NCBI RefSeq assembly: GCF_014283215.1
Contig: NZ_JACOMF010000005.1
Location: 159,971-223,970 of the forward strand
DNA: 64,000 nucleotides
From: Siccirubricoccus deserti
GTDB lineage: Bacteria > Pseudomonadota > Alphaproteobacteria > Acetobacterales > Acetobacteraceae
Direction of reading: 5' to 3'
Shown: positions 26,266 to 35,710 of the stretch, in pieces
Numbering within the stretch: the stretch's first letter is position 1
How the letters are laid out: each line of letters begins with the position of its first letter
The notes under the pieces: model-generated
The model's input: the letters and a program-made list of their open reading frames with translations, nothing else
The model's database searches: none
What the model was told of the DNA's origin: nothing
Translations under genes and position numbers: made by a program

Positions 26266-27381
26266 CTAATCCCGCCGCGCCGGCACGGCCGGCCAGTGCC
26301 AGGCCGGCAGCCGGGCGATGGCGATCCGCGCCAGACTCAGGGTGCGATCCTCCAGGGCGAGCGGCACTTCCAGCTCCGGTGGCCCGCCCTCCGGAGGGCT
26401 CCGGCTCAGCAGCCGTACCATTGTCCGCGCGGCGGCCGCGGTCCGCGCCGGCACCAGCCCGGCCGCGGCGGCCGCGTCCAGCGCCTCCGCTCCGCCGGAC
26501 AGGCGCAGCGTGGCGGCGCCCATCGGCTGCAGCGCCTCATCCAAGGTCAGGGTCGCGGTGGCGGTGGCGACAACCGGTCCCCAGTGCAGTGCCAGGCTGC
26601 GCAGGTCGAGCGTCCCGCCGCCCACCCGCCAGGCTGCGGCCCGCGCCGCCGGGCTGCGCCCGGGCGGCACCGGGCCGGAGAGCGCCGCGTCCAGTACTAC
26701 CGAGGCAATGGTCTGCCCCAGTGTCGCCAGTTCCGGTCCGGCCGTGTCCGGCAGGGTCAGGTCATCGGCCGCGCCACGCAGGGTCACCGCCGGCTCGCCC
26801 TCAATGGCGGTGATCCGGGTGGCTAGGGTCAGTTGCAGGGTGCGCAGCGCCACGCTGCCGGCGGCGGTGCCAAGGCGCAGCCGCTCGCCCTCCAGCTTCA
26901 GTTCGCTTGGCAGCACATCCCGCTCCAGCGGCAGCGCGCCGTGCAGCCGTTCGGCGGTGAAGGGCAGCCCGGCCTCGCCGAGGCGGAGGTGGTGGCGCCC
27001 GCCAAGGTCCAGTTGCAACCGGTCCAGCCGCGGCGGCTCCAGGCGCAGCACCAGTCTCTCCGCCTGCCAGTCCATGCCGCCGGGCAGGGTGGCCTCGCCG
27101 CCCGTCAGCCGGAATTGCGGCAGGGTCAGCGTCGCCGCGAAAGGCCAGCCGCCGCGCCGGGGCGGGCCATGCGCCACCTGCCAACCCTGGGCACGCCGCA
27201 GCGCGGCCCAACTGGCGAAGCCGTCCTCCAACTGGTTGGCCATCCATTGCCAGAGCAGCGCATGCCCGGCGCCGAGGCCGGCGAGCAGCAGCAGCGCGCC
27301 GAGCAGCAGGCGGAGGAGCGGCCAGCGGCGGCGCCCCGTTCGGGTCGATGCCTCGGCGAGGCGGGGCGGCTTGGCGGACAT
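26266..27381 (-). CDS. DUF2125 protein, membrane-anchored
   Basis: A 371-residue alphaproteobacterial protein of unknown function. A basic N-terminus and one transmembrane helix (LLRLLLGALLLLAGLGAGHALL, residues ~23-44) are followed by a long periplasmic region of repeated beta strands with GGWPFAATLTLPQFRLTGGEA, typical of DUF2125 and reminiscent of AsmA-like proteins. ATG 27381 is chosen at the start of the basic segment. It is divergent from chaC with overlapping upstream regions. A role at the envelope is inferred. Confidence 0.75.
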   Translation of the reverse strand: MSAKPPRLAEASTRTGRRRWPLLRLLLGALLLLAGLGAGHALLWQWMANQLEDGFASWAALRRAQGWQVAHGPPRRGGWPFAATLTLPQFRLTGGEATLPGGMDWQAERLVLRLEPPRLDRLQLDLGGRHHLRLGEAGLPFTAERLHGALPLERDVLPSELKLEGERLRLGTAAGSVALRTLQLTLATRITAIEGEPAVTLRGAADDLTLPDTAGPELATLGQTIASVVLDAALSGPVPPGRSPAARAAAWRVGGGTLDLRSLALHWGPVVATATATLTLDEALQPMGAATLRLSGGAEALDAAAAAGLVPARTAAAARTMVRLLSRSPPEGGPPELEVPLALEDRTLSLARIAIARLPAWHWPAVPARRD

Positions 27382-27449
27382 TGCGGTCAGCGATATACGC
27401 GAAGCCCGCGCCGGCGCGAATGCCCGGGGCACGCATGCCCGGGAGCCAG

Positions 27450-28013
27450 ATGACACGGTCCGTCGCGCCTGCCGCCCTCGACCCTGATGGGCACCTCTAT
27501 GTCTTCGGCTATGGTTCGCTGATCTGGCAGCCGGGCTTCGCCCATCTTGGCGCCCATCCGGCCCTGCTGCGCGGCTTCCATCGCCGCTTCTGCCTCTGGA
27601 GCCGGCTCTACCGCGGCACGCCGGAGGTGCCAGGGCTGGTACTCGGCCTCGACCGCGGCGGCGCCTGTCGTGGGGTGGCGTTTCGGGTCGCCGGGCAGGA
27701 TGCCGGCGCGGTGCTGGACTACCTGGATGCGCGGGAGAACATCGGCGGGGAGGTGGTCTACACCCGCCGCCTGCTGCCGGTGCGGCTGCTCGACGGCGGC
27801 AGGATGGTCCGCGCCGTCGCCTATGTGGCGAACCGGGGCCACCCCGCCTATTGCCGGCCCTGTCCGGAAACCGCCGCCGCCGCCATCGCCCGGGGGACCG
27901 GGCAGGCGGGGCCGAACCGGGACTACCTGCTCAACACCGTTGTGCACTTGCGAGCGATGGGCGTCCGCGACGGCGGGCTGGATCGCATTGCGGCGTTGCT
28001 TGGCGGCAACTGA
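27450..28013 (+). CDS. chaC: ChaC-like gamma-glutamylcyclotransferase
   Basis: Breaks glutathione (or another gamma-glutamyl peptide) into 5-oxoproline and the remaining peptide. The substrate-binding loop YVFGYGSLIWQPGF near the N-terminus and the catalytic Glu in LDARENIGGEVVYTRR are both present. 187 residues, normal for ChaC. ATG 27450 has GGGAG five bases upstream; earlier in-frame ATGs lie inside the divergent DUF2125 gene's 5' end. Downstream is the AT-rich DnaA-box island. Confidence 0.88.
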   Translation: MTRSVAPAALDPDGHLYVFGYGSLIWQPGFAHLGAHPALLRGFHRRFCLWSRLYRGTPEVPGLVLGLDRGGACRGVAFRVAGQDAGAVLDYLDARENIGGEVVYTRRLLPVRLLDGGRMVRAVAYVANRGHPAYCRPCPETAAAAIARGTGQAGPNRDYLLNTVVHLRAMGVRDGGLDRIAALLGGN

Positions 28014-28300
28014 TCCCCGGGCATTGTCCACATCGCAGGGCGCCGGCGATTGGGCGCCATGGGGATACGACAGGATTGCCAGCAGGTTGACGGGATAAAC
28101 CACAGCAGCTTCCGTCAACTATCCCCAGCTCACAATATTCCCAAGCGAATTCAATGCGTTGCATGCATATCGATCTTGTGGATAAGCATGTTCTGGAATG
28201 CTGTTGTTAACTAAAATCACACAAACGCAGCAGCTTGCCGAGGCATGCTGCACTCACGACCGAACTCCCGCGCCGAGTTCATCCACTGGTTTATCCACAG
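28014..28300. other. AT-rich island with DnaA boxes (origin-like region)
   Basis: The gap between convergent chaC and plsC has about 41% GC at 28141-28230, against roughly 70% around it. Perfect DnaA boxes (TTATCCACA) lie at 28177-28185 (minus) and 28291-28299 (plus, inside the plsC 3' end). A one-mismatch box TTGTCCACA is at 28024-28032, and TATCCCCA-like sequences lie near 28060 and 28120. An IHF-like ATTCAA-N4-TTG is at about 28150. It could be an origin, a DnaA-titration site or a regulatory island. Confidence 0.45.
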
Positions 28301-29009
28301 CCTCTCCGGATAGCAGCCGGGCGGTTTCCGCTTCGATCTCTGCCTCAAGCCGTTCCATAAGCGCATCGCGCCGCAGCTCCGTCGGCAGCGGCGGCAGGAC
28401 GGCGACGGTGATGGTGCCCGGGCACTTACAGAAGCTGCGACGGCCCCAGTAACGGCCGCTGTCGGTCGCCACCGGCACCACCGGCAGGCCGGTCGCGGCG
28501 GCCAGCGCCAGCACCCCCGGCTGGTAGGGCACCCGCACGCCGGGAGCAACCCGCGTGCCTTCGGGAAAGATGACGATCTGCCGCCCCGCCTCCGCCGCCG
28601 CGCGACCGGCCTTCAGCAAGTGCCGCATGGCGCTGGCGCCGCCGGCGCGGTCCACCGCGATCATTCCGCTATTCCGTGCCAGCCGGCCGTAGAGCGGGAT
28701 GTGCAGCAGCTCCTTCTTCAGCACATAGACGGGGTCCGGCAGCAGCCGCAGCCAGACCACCGTGTCGAACGCCGATTGGTGCTTGGCGGCGATCAGCCCG
28801 GCGCCACGCGGCAGGTGTTCCGCTCCGGTAACCCGCAGGTGGATGCCGCAGATCACCCGCAGCAGCCAGAGGACCACCGCGGCCCAGCCGCGTATCGGCA
28901 GGGTCAGCCAGTGTCGTGGCCCCAGCGCCAGCGGCAGCAGCACCAGGGCGATAAACCCGGTGGCGCCGAAGAACGCCATGTTGAACAGCAGGGAACGTAG
29001 CCAGATCAT
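28254..29009 (-). CDS. plsC: 1-acyl-sn-glycerol-3-phosphate acyltransferase
   Basis: Membrane-bound enzyme that adds the second acyl chain in phosphatidic acid synthesis. The two diagnostic motifs are present: HQSAFDTVVW (HX4D catalytic pair) and FPEGTRVAPG, plus KKELLHIPLYG between them. Two hydrophobic N-terminal helices anchor it. 251 residues. The start at 29009 overlaps the stop of the YdcF-like gene (ATGA), so the two are translationally coupled. Its last codons include a DnaA-box sequence. Confidence 0.9.
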   Translation of the reverse strand: MIWLRSLLFNMAFFGATGFIALVLLPLALGPRHWLTLPIRGWAAVVLWLLRVICGIHLRVTGAEHLPRGAGLIAAKHQSAFDTVVWLRLLPDPVYVLKKELLHIPLYGRLARNSGMIAVDRAGGASAMRHLLKAGRAAAEAGRQIVIFPEGTRVAPGVRVPYQPGVLALAAATGLPVVPVATDSGRYWGRRSFCKCPGTITVAVLPPLPTELRRDALMERLEAEIEAETARLLSGEAVDKPVDELGAGVRS

Positions 29010-29662
29010 CGGTTCGGGTCCGGGGTGGGCGCGCCGGGGCGGGTCAGCCCGGCCTCCGCCGCCAGCAGCTTCAGATATTCGCCGGCCAGCAGCGACCAGG
29101 TGCGCAGCCGTGTGCCGGCGTCGCGGTCGCGCAGCCGGGCCGGGACCACTGGATGAGCGACCAGCGCCGCCTGCGGCAGCACCCGGCGCAGTTCCAGCAG
29201 CGCCCGCGGCATGTGGTAGGCGGCGGTGACGATGCGGATCGAGGCCAGCCCTTCGGCTTTCGCCCATTCGGCGATCTCCCGCGCATTGCCGCGGGTGCTG
29301 GTCGCGGCTCGGCCCAGGGTGACGCGGCCGGCCAGCGCCTCCGGCCCCGCGCCGCCCAGCCGGGCGAGGTCGGCCAGGGTCACATCCGGATGGACGCCGG
29401 AGACCAGCAGCCGCCCGGCCTTGCCCTGGCGCAGCAGTCGCAGCCCGGTCTCCACCCGTTCTGCGCCGCCGGTCAGCACGGCGATGCCGTCGGTTGCGCG
29501 GTCGGGATCGGCCGGGGTGGTCGCGGCCAAACGGAGGAACCAGCCGAAGCCGCCCAGCAGCGCCAGCAGCACCAGGGTGGCGAGCAGGGCCGCCCAGCGG
29601 TGCCACTGGCGGCGGCGCAGCCGATCCTGCCTCGCCGCGCCGCAAAGCCCGGCCGCGTTCAC
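29006..29662 (-). CDS. YdcF/DUF218 family membrane protein
   Basis: A single-helix envelope protein of the SanA/ElyC/YdcF group. One transmembrane segment (WAALLATLVLLALLGGFGWFLRL) is followed by the DUF218 domain: DGIAVLTGGAERVETGLRLL, LLVSGVHPDVT, RAATSTRGNAREIAEW and VTAAYHMPRALLELRR. Relatives affect envelope carbon-lipid or peptidoglycan steps. A GTG at 29662 overlapping the ftsX stop (GTGA) is the likely start; ATG 29710 is an alternative with a 52-base overlap. Between ftsX and plsC in one transcript. Confidence 0.8.
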   Translation of the reverse strand: MNAAGLCGAARQDRLRRRQWHRWAALLATLVLLALLGGFGWFLRLAATTPADPDRATDGIAVLTGGAERVETGLRLLRQGKAGRLLVSGVHPDVTLADLARLGGAGPEALAGRVTLGRAATSTRGNAREIAEWAKAEGLASIRIVTAAYHMPRALLELRRVLPQAALVAHPVVPARLRDRDAGTRLRTWSLLAGEYLKLLAAEAGLTRPGAPTPDPNR

Positions 29663-30568
29663 GGCAGCCGCCGCAGCCAGCGGCGCACCGTCGCCTGCGC
29701 CGTCAGCCAACCGAGCCCGGCCGCCAGACAGGGCAGCAGCGCCAGTTCCAGCCAGGGCAGCTTGCCCCAGGGCAGCGCCAGCAGGTCCACCCCCGGCTGG
29801 CCGCCCACCAGCGGCGCCGCCAGATCGGCGAACCCCGCCAGCACCGGCGCCGCCACCAATGTGCCGGCCAGCCCGCCGAGGCCCACCAGCAGCGCCGCCC
29901 GGGCGGCGAAGCGGCCAGCGATGTCGGTATCGGTGGCGCCGAGGTCGTGCAGGATGGTGATCGCCTCGCGCCGCGCCGCGATGCCCGCCCGCACCGCGAC
30001 GGCCACCACCGCCGTGGCGATGCCCGCCACCAGCAGCAGCGCCGCCAGCGCCACCGCCTGCAGGCTGCGGGCGAGGGCGACCAGCCTTGCCACCCAGACA
30101 CCATGCGCCTCCACTGCGCCGCCCGGCACCGCGGTGGCGATGCGGTCGGCCAGCGCCGCCGGGTCGCGCGGCAACTCCTCCAGCCGCAGCTCGATGATCG
30201 TGGGCAGCGGCACTGCCGGCGCCTCGCCGAGCCAGGGCCGCAGCAGCGCCCTCAGCCGCGCCTGGTCCATGGCGCGGGCCTCCGCCACCTCCGGCATGGC
30301 GGCAAGGGTTGCCAGCGCCCGGGTGAGCCTGCCGTCGGTCGCGGCAGCGGACGGCAGCTGTACCGTCATCGCGGTGGCGGCGCCGCCTTCCCAGCGGGAT
30401 GTGAGGTCGGCCGCGCCGCGCGCCCCGGCGATCGCCAGCGCCGCCAGCAGTGCCATGGCCGCCACCAGCGCCGGCAGCAGCCGGTCGGACATCACCCGGC
30501 GCAGGCCGAGCGGGTCGCGGCCGCGGCTGCGGCGGAGCCGCGCCTCCGCGCCGTGGCGAAGCCGTGGT

Positions 30569-30576
<8 letters not shown>
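29659..30576 (-). CDS. ftsX: FtsX-like cell-division ABC permease
   Basis: Inner-membrane partner of FtsE that controls septal peptidoglycan hydrolases. One helix near residue 35-50, a periplasmic loop of about 110 residues, then three C-terminal helices (AVALAALLLVAGIATAVVAVAVRAG, AALLVGLGGLAGTLVAAPVLAG and LELALLPCLAAGLGWLTAQ), with the family's AARREAITILHDLGATDTDIAGRFA loop. 305 residues. The ATG overlaps the ftsE stop by eight bases. Confidence 0.88.
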
Positions 30577-31276
<700 letters not shown>

Positions 31277-31352
31277 GGCGCGGACAATGCCGCCGGCGAG
31301 CGGGAACGCCAAGTGAGGAAGCGTATCTTGCAGGCGCGAAGACACGGCCTCA

Positions 31353-31368
31353 CATTGGCGCGCCAATG
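31353..31368. promoter_or_regulatory. 16-bp perfect palindrome across the zinc-ribbon gene start
   Basis: CATTGGCG|CGCCAATG is perfectly self-complementary and includes the ATG (31366) of the zinc-ribbon gene. It lies in the divergent ftsE/zinc-ribbon region, where a dimeric regulator bound there would block translation or transcription of the + gene. Confidence 0.5.
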
Positions 31369-31785
31369 CGCATCGCCTGCCCCGCCTGCTCAGCCGCCTA
31401 CGAGGTGCCAGACGCGCTCGTCGGCCAGGGCCGGCGCCTGCGCTGCACCCGTTGCGGGCATGCGTGGATGGCCACGCCGCCGGCCAACGGGAAGGCGTTG
31501 CTCCCGGCCGCGCCGCCGCCCGCCGCCCCCGCGCATTTCGAGCCGCCACCGCCGGTGCAGATGCCGCGCCGGGCGCCGCAACTGATCGACCCGCCGTTGC
31601 CGCAGCTAGGCGATACGGCGGCGCGCCAGGAGTCGAATCCCCTGCTCTGGGCGGCGTGGATCGGATCGGCGCTGACGGTGGTCGCGGCAGTGGCGCTGCT
31701 CTGGGCCTATCGAGCGGAGGTGGTTGCGGTCTGGCCGCCGGCGGCGCGGCTGTTCCTGGCGCTGGGGGCCGACCTCGGCGGGTAG
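31366..31785 (+). CDS. Zinc-ribbon membrane protein (MJ0042-type)
   Basis: A 139-residue protein. The N-terminus has a CPAC-x18-CTRCG zinc ribbon (MRIACPACSAAYEVP, then LRCTRCGHAW), the MJ0042 type found in many alphaproteobacterial proteins beside ftsE. A Pro/Ala-rich linker with PPPPVQMPRR follows, then one transmembrane helix (AAWIGSALTVVAAVALLWAY) and a short tail. A 16-bp palindrome covers the start codon. Role unknown; position opposite ftsEX suggests an envelope or division-linked function (inference). Confidence 0.78.
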   Translation: MRIACPACSAAYEVPDALVGQGRRLRCTRCGHAWMATPPANGKALLPAAPPPAAPAHFEPPPPVQMPRRAPQLIDPPLPQLGDTAARQESNPLLWAAWIGSALTVVAAVALLWAYRAEVVAVWPPAARLFLALGADLGG

Positions 31786-31817
31786 GAGGGGGGTGGCGGG
31801 TTGGCCGGTGCCCCTTC

Positions 31818-31880
31818 GGCCGGGCTTGACCCAGCCATCAACCCACTATTTCCGCGGTAGATGCGGATGCACGGAGCGAG
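31818..31880. repeat. Degenerate copy of the palindromic intergenic repeat
   Basis: GGCCGGGCTTGACCCAGCCATC resembles the left half of the repeats at 46491 and 63779, and a GATGCGGATGCACGG stretch could be a worn right half. It lies downstream of the zinc-ribbon gene. Lower confidence because the right half is poor. Confidence 0.3.
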
Positions 31881-31902
31881 CCCGTGCAGGGCGGTGTCGG
31901 GG

Positions 31903-33303
31903 CTACCGCCCGGTCAGGATCCGCTCGACCAGTTGCTTCGCGGTCGGGATGAAGCCGTTGGAATAGAAGGGGTCGCCGGCGAAGCGGAAGGCATTGTGGC
32001 CGGCGAACATCAGATTCTGCTCCAACGCCCCGTCATGCGCCACGTCCTGCAGCGTCTTCTGGATGCAGAAGCTGCGCGGGTCCGCCTTCTTGCCGTTGTC
32101 GAAGGTCGGCTCGTGCTGCGCCCAGTTGGAGAAGCGGCAGGAGGAAAGGCAGCCCATGCAGTCCACCTGGTCCTTGATGATCTCCCGCGCCTTCTCCGGC
32201 GTCACGAAGATCAGCGTATTGTCCGGGGTGCGCATGGCTTCGGTGAAGCCCTCGACCTCGAACTGGCGGACGCGGGAGAGGTCATGCGCGGTCAGCCAGA
32301 CCCGCCGCTTGCGCGGGCCGACGCCGTATTCCGCCACATGATCGCCGATCGGCTCGGCGGTGTAGGCCACCTGCCGCTCGTTGCGGTCCTCCAGCTCGCG
32401 GAGGAATTCATTGCGCACCGCGCTGCTGTAGAAGCCGGTGGGGGAGAAGCGCTGCAGCAGCACATCCCCGGGCTTCAGGGTCAGCAGCCGCTGCTTCCAG
32501 GCGTCCGAGATCGGGCTTTCCTGGGTCAGCAGGGGACGGGTGCCGAATTGGAAGGCGATCGGGCCGAGTTCCGGATTGTCGATCCAATCCTGCCATTCCT
32601 CCAGCCACCAGACGCCGCCCGCCATGATGATGGGGGTGTCGTCCAGGCCGAATTCCCGCATCTGCTGGCGCAGCTTCAGCACCCGGGGGTAGGGGTCCTC
32701 AGGCTTCGCCGGGTCCTCGCTGTTGGAGAGGCCGTTATGGCCGCCGGCCAGCCAGGGATCCTCGTAGACGACGCCGCCGAGCCACTCCCGGGTCTTGCCG
32801 TAGCTGCGCTTCCAGAGCGCGCTGAAGGCTCGGCCGGAGGAAACGATGGGGTAGTAGAAGACGCCGAAATCCTTGGCGATGTCGGCCAGGCGATAGGGCA
32901 TGCCGGCACCGCAGGTGATACCGTTGATCAGCCCCTTGGCGCCTTCCAGGATGCCGCGGATCACCCGTTCGGCACCGCCCATCTCCCAGAGGATGTTGCA
33001 ATGGATGCGGCCCTGGCCGCCGGCCCGCTCATGCGCCTCGCGCGCCTGGGCGATGCCGCCGGCGATGCCGTAGGCCACCAGCTCCTCATGCCGCTCGCGC
33101 CGGGTTTGACCGTGATAGACCTGCCGGATGACCCGGCCTTCGGCATCGTAGCTGTCGGCGTTCACGGCGGAGAAGGTGCCGACGCCGCCGCCGGACGCCC
33201 AGGCACCGCAGGTGCCGCCATTGGAGACGGCAACGCCCTTGCCGCCTTCGACCAGCGGGAGCACGTCCACCCCGCCCATGCGGATCGCGTTGATCGCCTT
33301 CAC
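31903..33303 (-). CDS. Nitronate monooxygenase family protein
   Basis: FMN-dependent TIM-barrel enzyme that oxidises alkyl nitronates. Visible motifs are VAVSNGGTCGAWASGGGVGTFSAVN, GLINGITCGAGMPYR, PIIMAGGVWWLEEW and IAFQFGTRPLLT. The C-terminal part carries four cysteines (DCMGCLSSC, then RSFC about 30 residues on), an extra not found in the short bacterial enzymes. GTG 33303, with GAGGG seven bases upstream, is preferred to TTG 33309. About 466 residues, longer than classical members. Downstream of the pnp gene but separated by a terminator. Confidence 0.82.
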   Translation of the reverse strand: MKAINAIRMGGVDVLPLVEGGKGVAVSNGGTCGAWASGGGVGTFSAVNADSYDAEGRVIRQVYHGQTRRERHEELVAYGIAGGIAQAREAHERAGGQGRIHCNILWEMGGAERVIRGILEGAKGLINGITCGAGMPYRLADIAKDFGVFYYPIVSSGRAFSALWKRSYGKTREWLGGVVYEDPWLAGGHNGLSNSEDPAKPEDPYPRVLKLRQQMREFGLDDTPIIMAGGVWWLEEWQDWIDNPELGPIAFQFGTRPLLTQESPISDAWKQRLLTLKPGDVLLQRFSPTGFYSSAVRNEFLRELEDRNERQVAYTAEPIGDHVAEYGVGPRKRRVWLTAHDLSRVRQFEVEGFTEAMRTPDNTLIFVTPEKAREIIKDQVDCMGCLSSCRFSNWAQHEPTFDNGKKADPRSFCIQKTLQDVAHDGALEQNLMFAGHNAFRFAGDPFYSNGFIPTAKQLVERILTGR

Positions 33304-33443
33304 ACCCAAGCCCTCAGTCTTCAGTCGGCCAATGCATATAGCGCGGCCAGCGCCCTTTCGAAGGGGCTGACCAACGCTAGAGCAGATCGCCGGGAGGCTG
33401 GAAGCCTAGAGGCCCAAATCTGCTCCGGAAGCAACAAGCTAAA

Positions 33444-33476
33444 GCGGACCGCAGTTCCAACTGAACTGCGATCCGC
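33444..33476 (-). terminator. pnp terminator; also 33-nt hairpin repeat copy C
   Basis: GCGGA and TCCGC enclose GCAGTT/AACTGC with loop CCAACTG. Read on the minus strand the stem is followed by TTTAGCTTGTT, so it can terminate the pnp transcript 24 bases after the stop. It is the third copy of the 33-nt element; its inner stem differs from copy A but stays paired. Confidence 0.65.
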
Positions 33477-33499
33477 CTTGATGCGCCTTGCGGCTGAGG

Positions 33500-35710
33500 T
33501 TACTCCGCCGCCTCGTTCCGGTCGCGCCGCGGGCCGCGGTCGCGCCGCGGACGGTCCTCGCCACCCTCGGGCCGGTCCTCGCGCGGCCGGCGGGCGCCGA
33601 CCTGCTCGGTGATGTCGGCGCCGGTCGCCTGATCGACCACCCGCATGGAGAGCTTCACCTTGCCGCGGTCGTCGAAGCCCAGCACCTTCACCTTTACGGC
33701 GTCGCCGACATTGACGATGTCGGTGGTGCGGTTCACCCGGTCGTTCGACAGTTCGCTGATGTGGACAAGGCCGTCGCGGGCGCCGAGGAAGTTCACGAAG
33801 GCGCCGAATTCGGCGGTCTTCACCACTTTGCCGTTGTAGATCACGCCGACCTCCGGCTCCGCCACGATGCCGCGGATCCAGTCGATCGCCTTCTGCGCCG
33901 CCTCGGTGCTGGTGGCCGCCACCTTGATGGTGCCGTCGTCCTCGATGTCCACCTTGGTGCCGGTGCTCTCGGTGATCTCGCGGATCACCTTGCCGCCGCT
34001 GCCGATGACGTCGCGGATCTTCTCCTTCGGCACGCTGATGACGGTGATGCGCGGCGCGTTCTGCGCCACGTCGCCGCGGGCGCCGGTCAGCCCCTTGGCC
34101 ATCTCGCCGAGGATGTGGATGCGGCCATCCTTCGCCTGCGCCAGGGCCTGGCGCATGATGTCGAAGGTGATCGAGGTGATCTTGATGTCCATCTGCAGGG
34201 CGGTAATGCCCTGCTCGGAGCCGGCCACCTTGAAGTCCATGTCGCCCAGATGGTCCTCGTCGCCGAGGATGTCGGACAGCACGGCGAAGCCGCGGTCTTC
34301 CTTGATCAGGCCCATGGCGATGCCGGCGCAGGGGCGCTTCAGCGGCGCGCCGGCGTCCATCAGCGACAGCGAGGTGCCGCAGACGGTGGCCATGGAGGAG
34401 GAGCCGTTGCTCTCGGTGATCTCGGAGACCACGCGCAGCGTGTAGGGGAACTTCTCCTTCTCCGGCAGCAGCGGCCGGATGGCACGCCAGGCGAGTTTGC
34501 CATGGCCGATCTCGCGGCGGCCCGGGCTACCCATGCGGCCGGTCTCGTTCACGCTGTAGGGCGGGAAGTTGTAGTGCAGCATGAAGTGCTCGCGGTACTC
34601 GCCCGCCAGCGCGTCGATGATCTGCTCATCCTGGCCGGTGCCGAGGGTCGCCACGCACAGCGCCTGGGTCTCGCCACGGGTGAACAGCGCCGAGCCATGC
34701 GCCCGGGGCAGCACGCCCACCTCGGCGACAATCGGCCGCACCGTCTTCGTGTCGCGGCCGTCGATACGGAGGCCGGTGTCGAGGATGGCGTTGCGGACGA
34801 CGTCGGCCTCAAGCTCCTTCAGCAGGGCCTTGGCGGCGGCGGTGTCGGCGCCCTCGGCGGTGAGCTGATCGACCACCGCCTTCTTGGCGGCGCCGACCTT
34901 CTCCTGCCGGACCAGCTTCTGGGTCTCCTTGTAGGCTTCGGCGATCGTCGCGGTGCCCAGCTCGGCGATGCGGGCCTTCAGCGCGGCCTCGGCGGCGGAG
35001 GGCTCGGGCAGCGGCCAGGGCTCCTTCGCGGCGCGCTCGGCCAGCTCGATGATGCCCTGGATGACCGGCTGGAAGCCCTTGTGGCCGAACTCCACGGCGC
35101 CGAGCATGATCTCTTCCGAGAGCTCCTGCGCCTCGGACTCGACCATCAGCACGCCCTCGGCGGTGCCGGCGACCACCAGCTCCAGCTGGCTCTGCTGGCG
35201 CTGCGCCATGGTCGGGTTCAGCACGTACTGGCCATCGATGTAGCCGACGCGGGCGCCGCCGATCGGGCCGAAGAAGGGGATGCCCGAGAGGGTGAGGGCG
35301 GCGGAGCAACCGACCATCGCCACCATGTCCGGGTCATTCTCCATGTCGTGCGACAGCACGGTGGCGATGACCTGGACCTCGTTGCGGAAGCCTTCGGGGA
35401 AGAGCGGGCGGATCGGCCGGTCGATCAGGCGGGAGACCAGCGTCTCGGCCTCAGACGGGCGGCCTTCGCGCTTGAAGAAGCCGCCCGGGATCTTGCCGGC
35501 GGCGAAGGCCTTCTCCTGGTAGTTCACCGTCAGCGGGAAGAAATCCTGCCCCGGCTTCACGCTGCGGCTACCGACCACGGTGCAGAGCACGATGGTGTCG
35601 CCGAGCCGGGCCACGACAGCGCCATCGGCCTGGCGGGCGATCTTGCCCGTCTCCAGCGTAAGGAGCTGGCCGCCCCAGGAGATGTCCTTGCGATAGTAAT
35701 TCTCGAACAT
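33500..35710 (-). CDS. pnp: Polyribonucleotide nucleotidyltransferase (PNPase)
   Basis: Phosphorolytic 3'-5' exoribonuclease of the RNA degradosome. Two RNase PH-like domains (first with [15 protein letters not shown], second with [18 protein letters not shown] and the catalytic [15 protein letters not shown]), the helical linker, then KH ([17 protein letters not shown]) and S1 ([30 protein letters not shown]). The tail is rich in Arg, Asp and Glu ([16 protein letters not shown]). 736 residues; ATG 35710 ([14 protein letters not shown]) has AAAGGA upstream. It is the last gene of the rimP-pnp operon, but the 540-base gap before it suggests its own control. Confidence 0.97.
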   Translation of the reverse strand: MFENYYRKDISWGGQLLTLETGKIARQADGAVVARLGDTIVLCTVVGSRSVKPGQDFFPLTVNYQEKAFAAGKIPGGFFKREGRPSEAETLVSRLIDRPIRPLFPEGFRNEVQVIATVLSHDMENDPDMVAMVGCSAALTLSGIPFFGPIGGARVGYIDGQYVLNPTMAQRQQSQLELVVAGTAEGVLMVESEAQELSEEIMLGAVEFGHKGFQPVIQGIIELAERAAKEPWPLPEPSAAEAALKARIAELGTATIAEAYKETQKLVRQEKVGAAKKAVVDQLTAEGADTAAAKALLKELEADVVRNAILDTGLRIDGRDTKTVRPIVAEVGVLPRAHGSALFTRGETQALCVATLGTGQDEQIIDALAGEYREHFMLHYNFPPYSVNETGRMGSPGRREIGHGKLAWRAIRPLLPEKEKFPYTLRVVSEITESNGSSSMATVCGTSLSLMDAGAPLKRPCAGIAMGLIKEDRGFAVLSDILGDEDHLGDMDFKVAGSEQGITALQMDIKITSITFDIMRQALAQAKDGRIHILGEMAKGLTGARGDVAQNAPRITVISVPKEKIRDVIGSGGKVIREITESTGTKVDIEDDGTIKVAATSTEAAQKAIDWIRGIVAEPEVGVIYNGKVVKTAEFGAFVNFLGARDGLVHISELSNDRVNRTTDIVNVGDAVKVKVLGFDDRGKVKLSMRVVDQATGADITEQVGARRPREDRPEGGEDRPRRDRGPRRDRNEAAE

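Noticed and set aside
28014..28300. Calling the DnaA-box island oriC outright
   Set aside because: Only two perfect boxes and adverse gene orientation; kept as a candidate.
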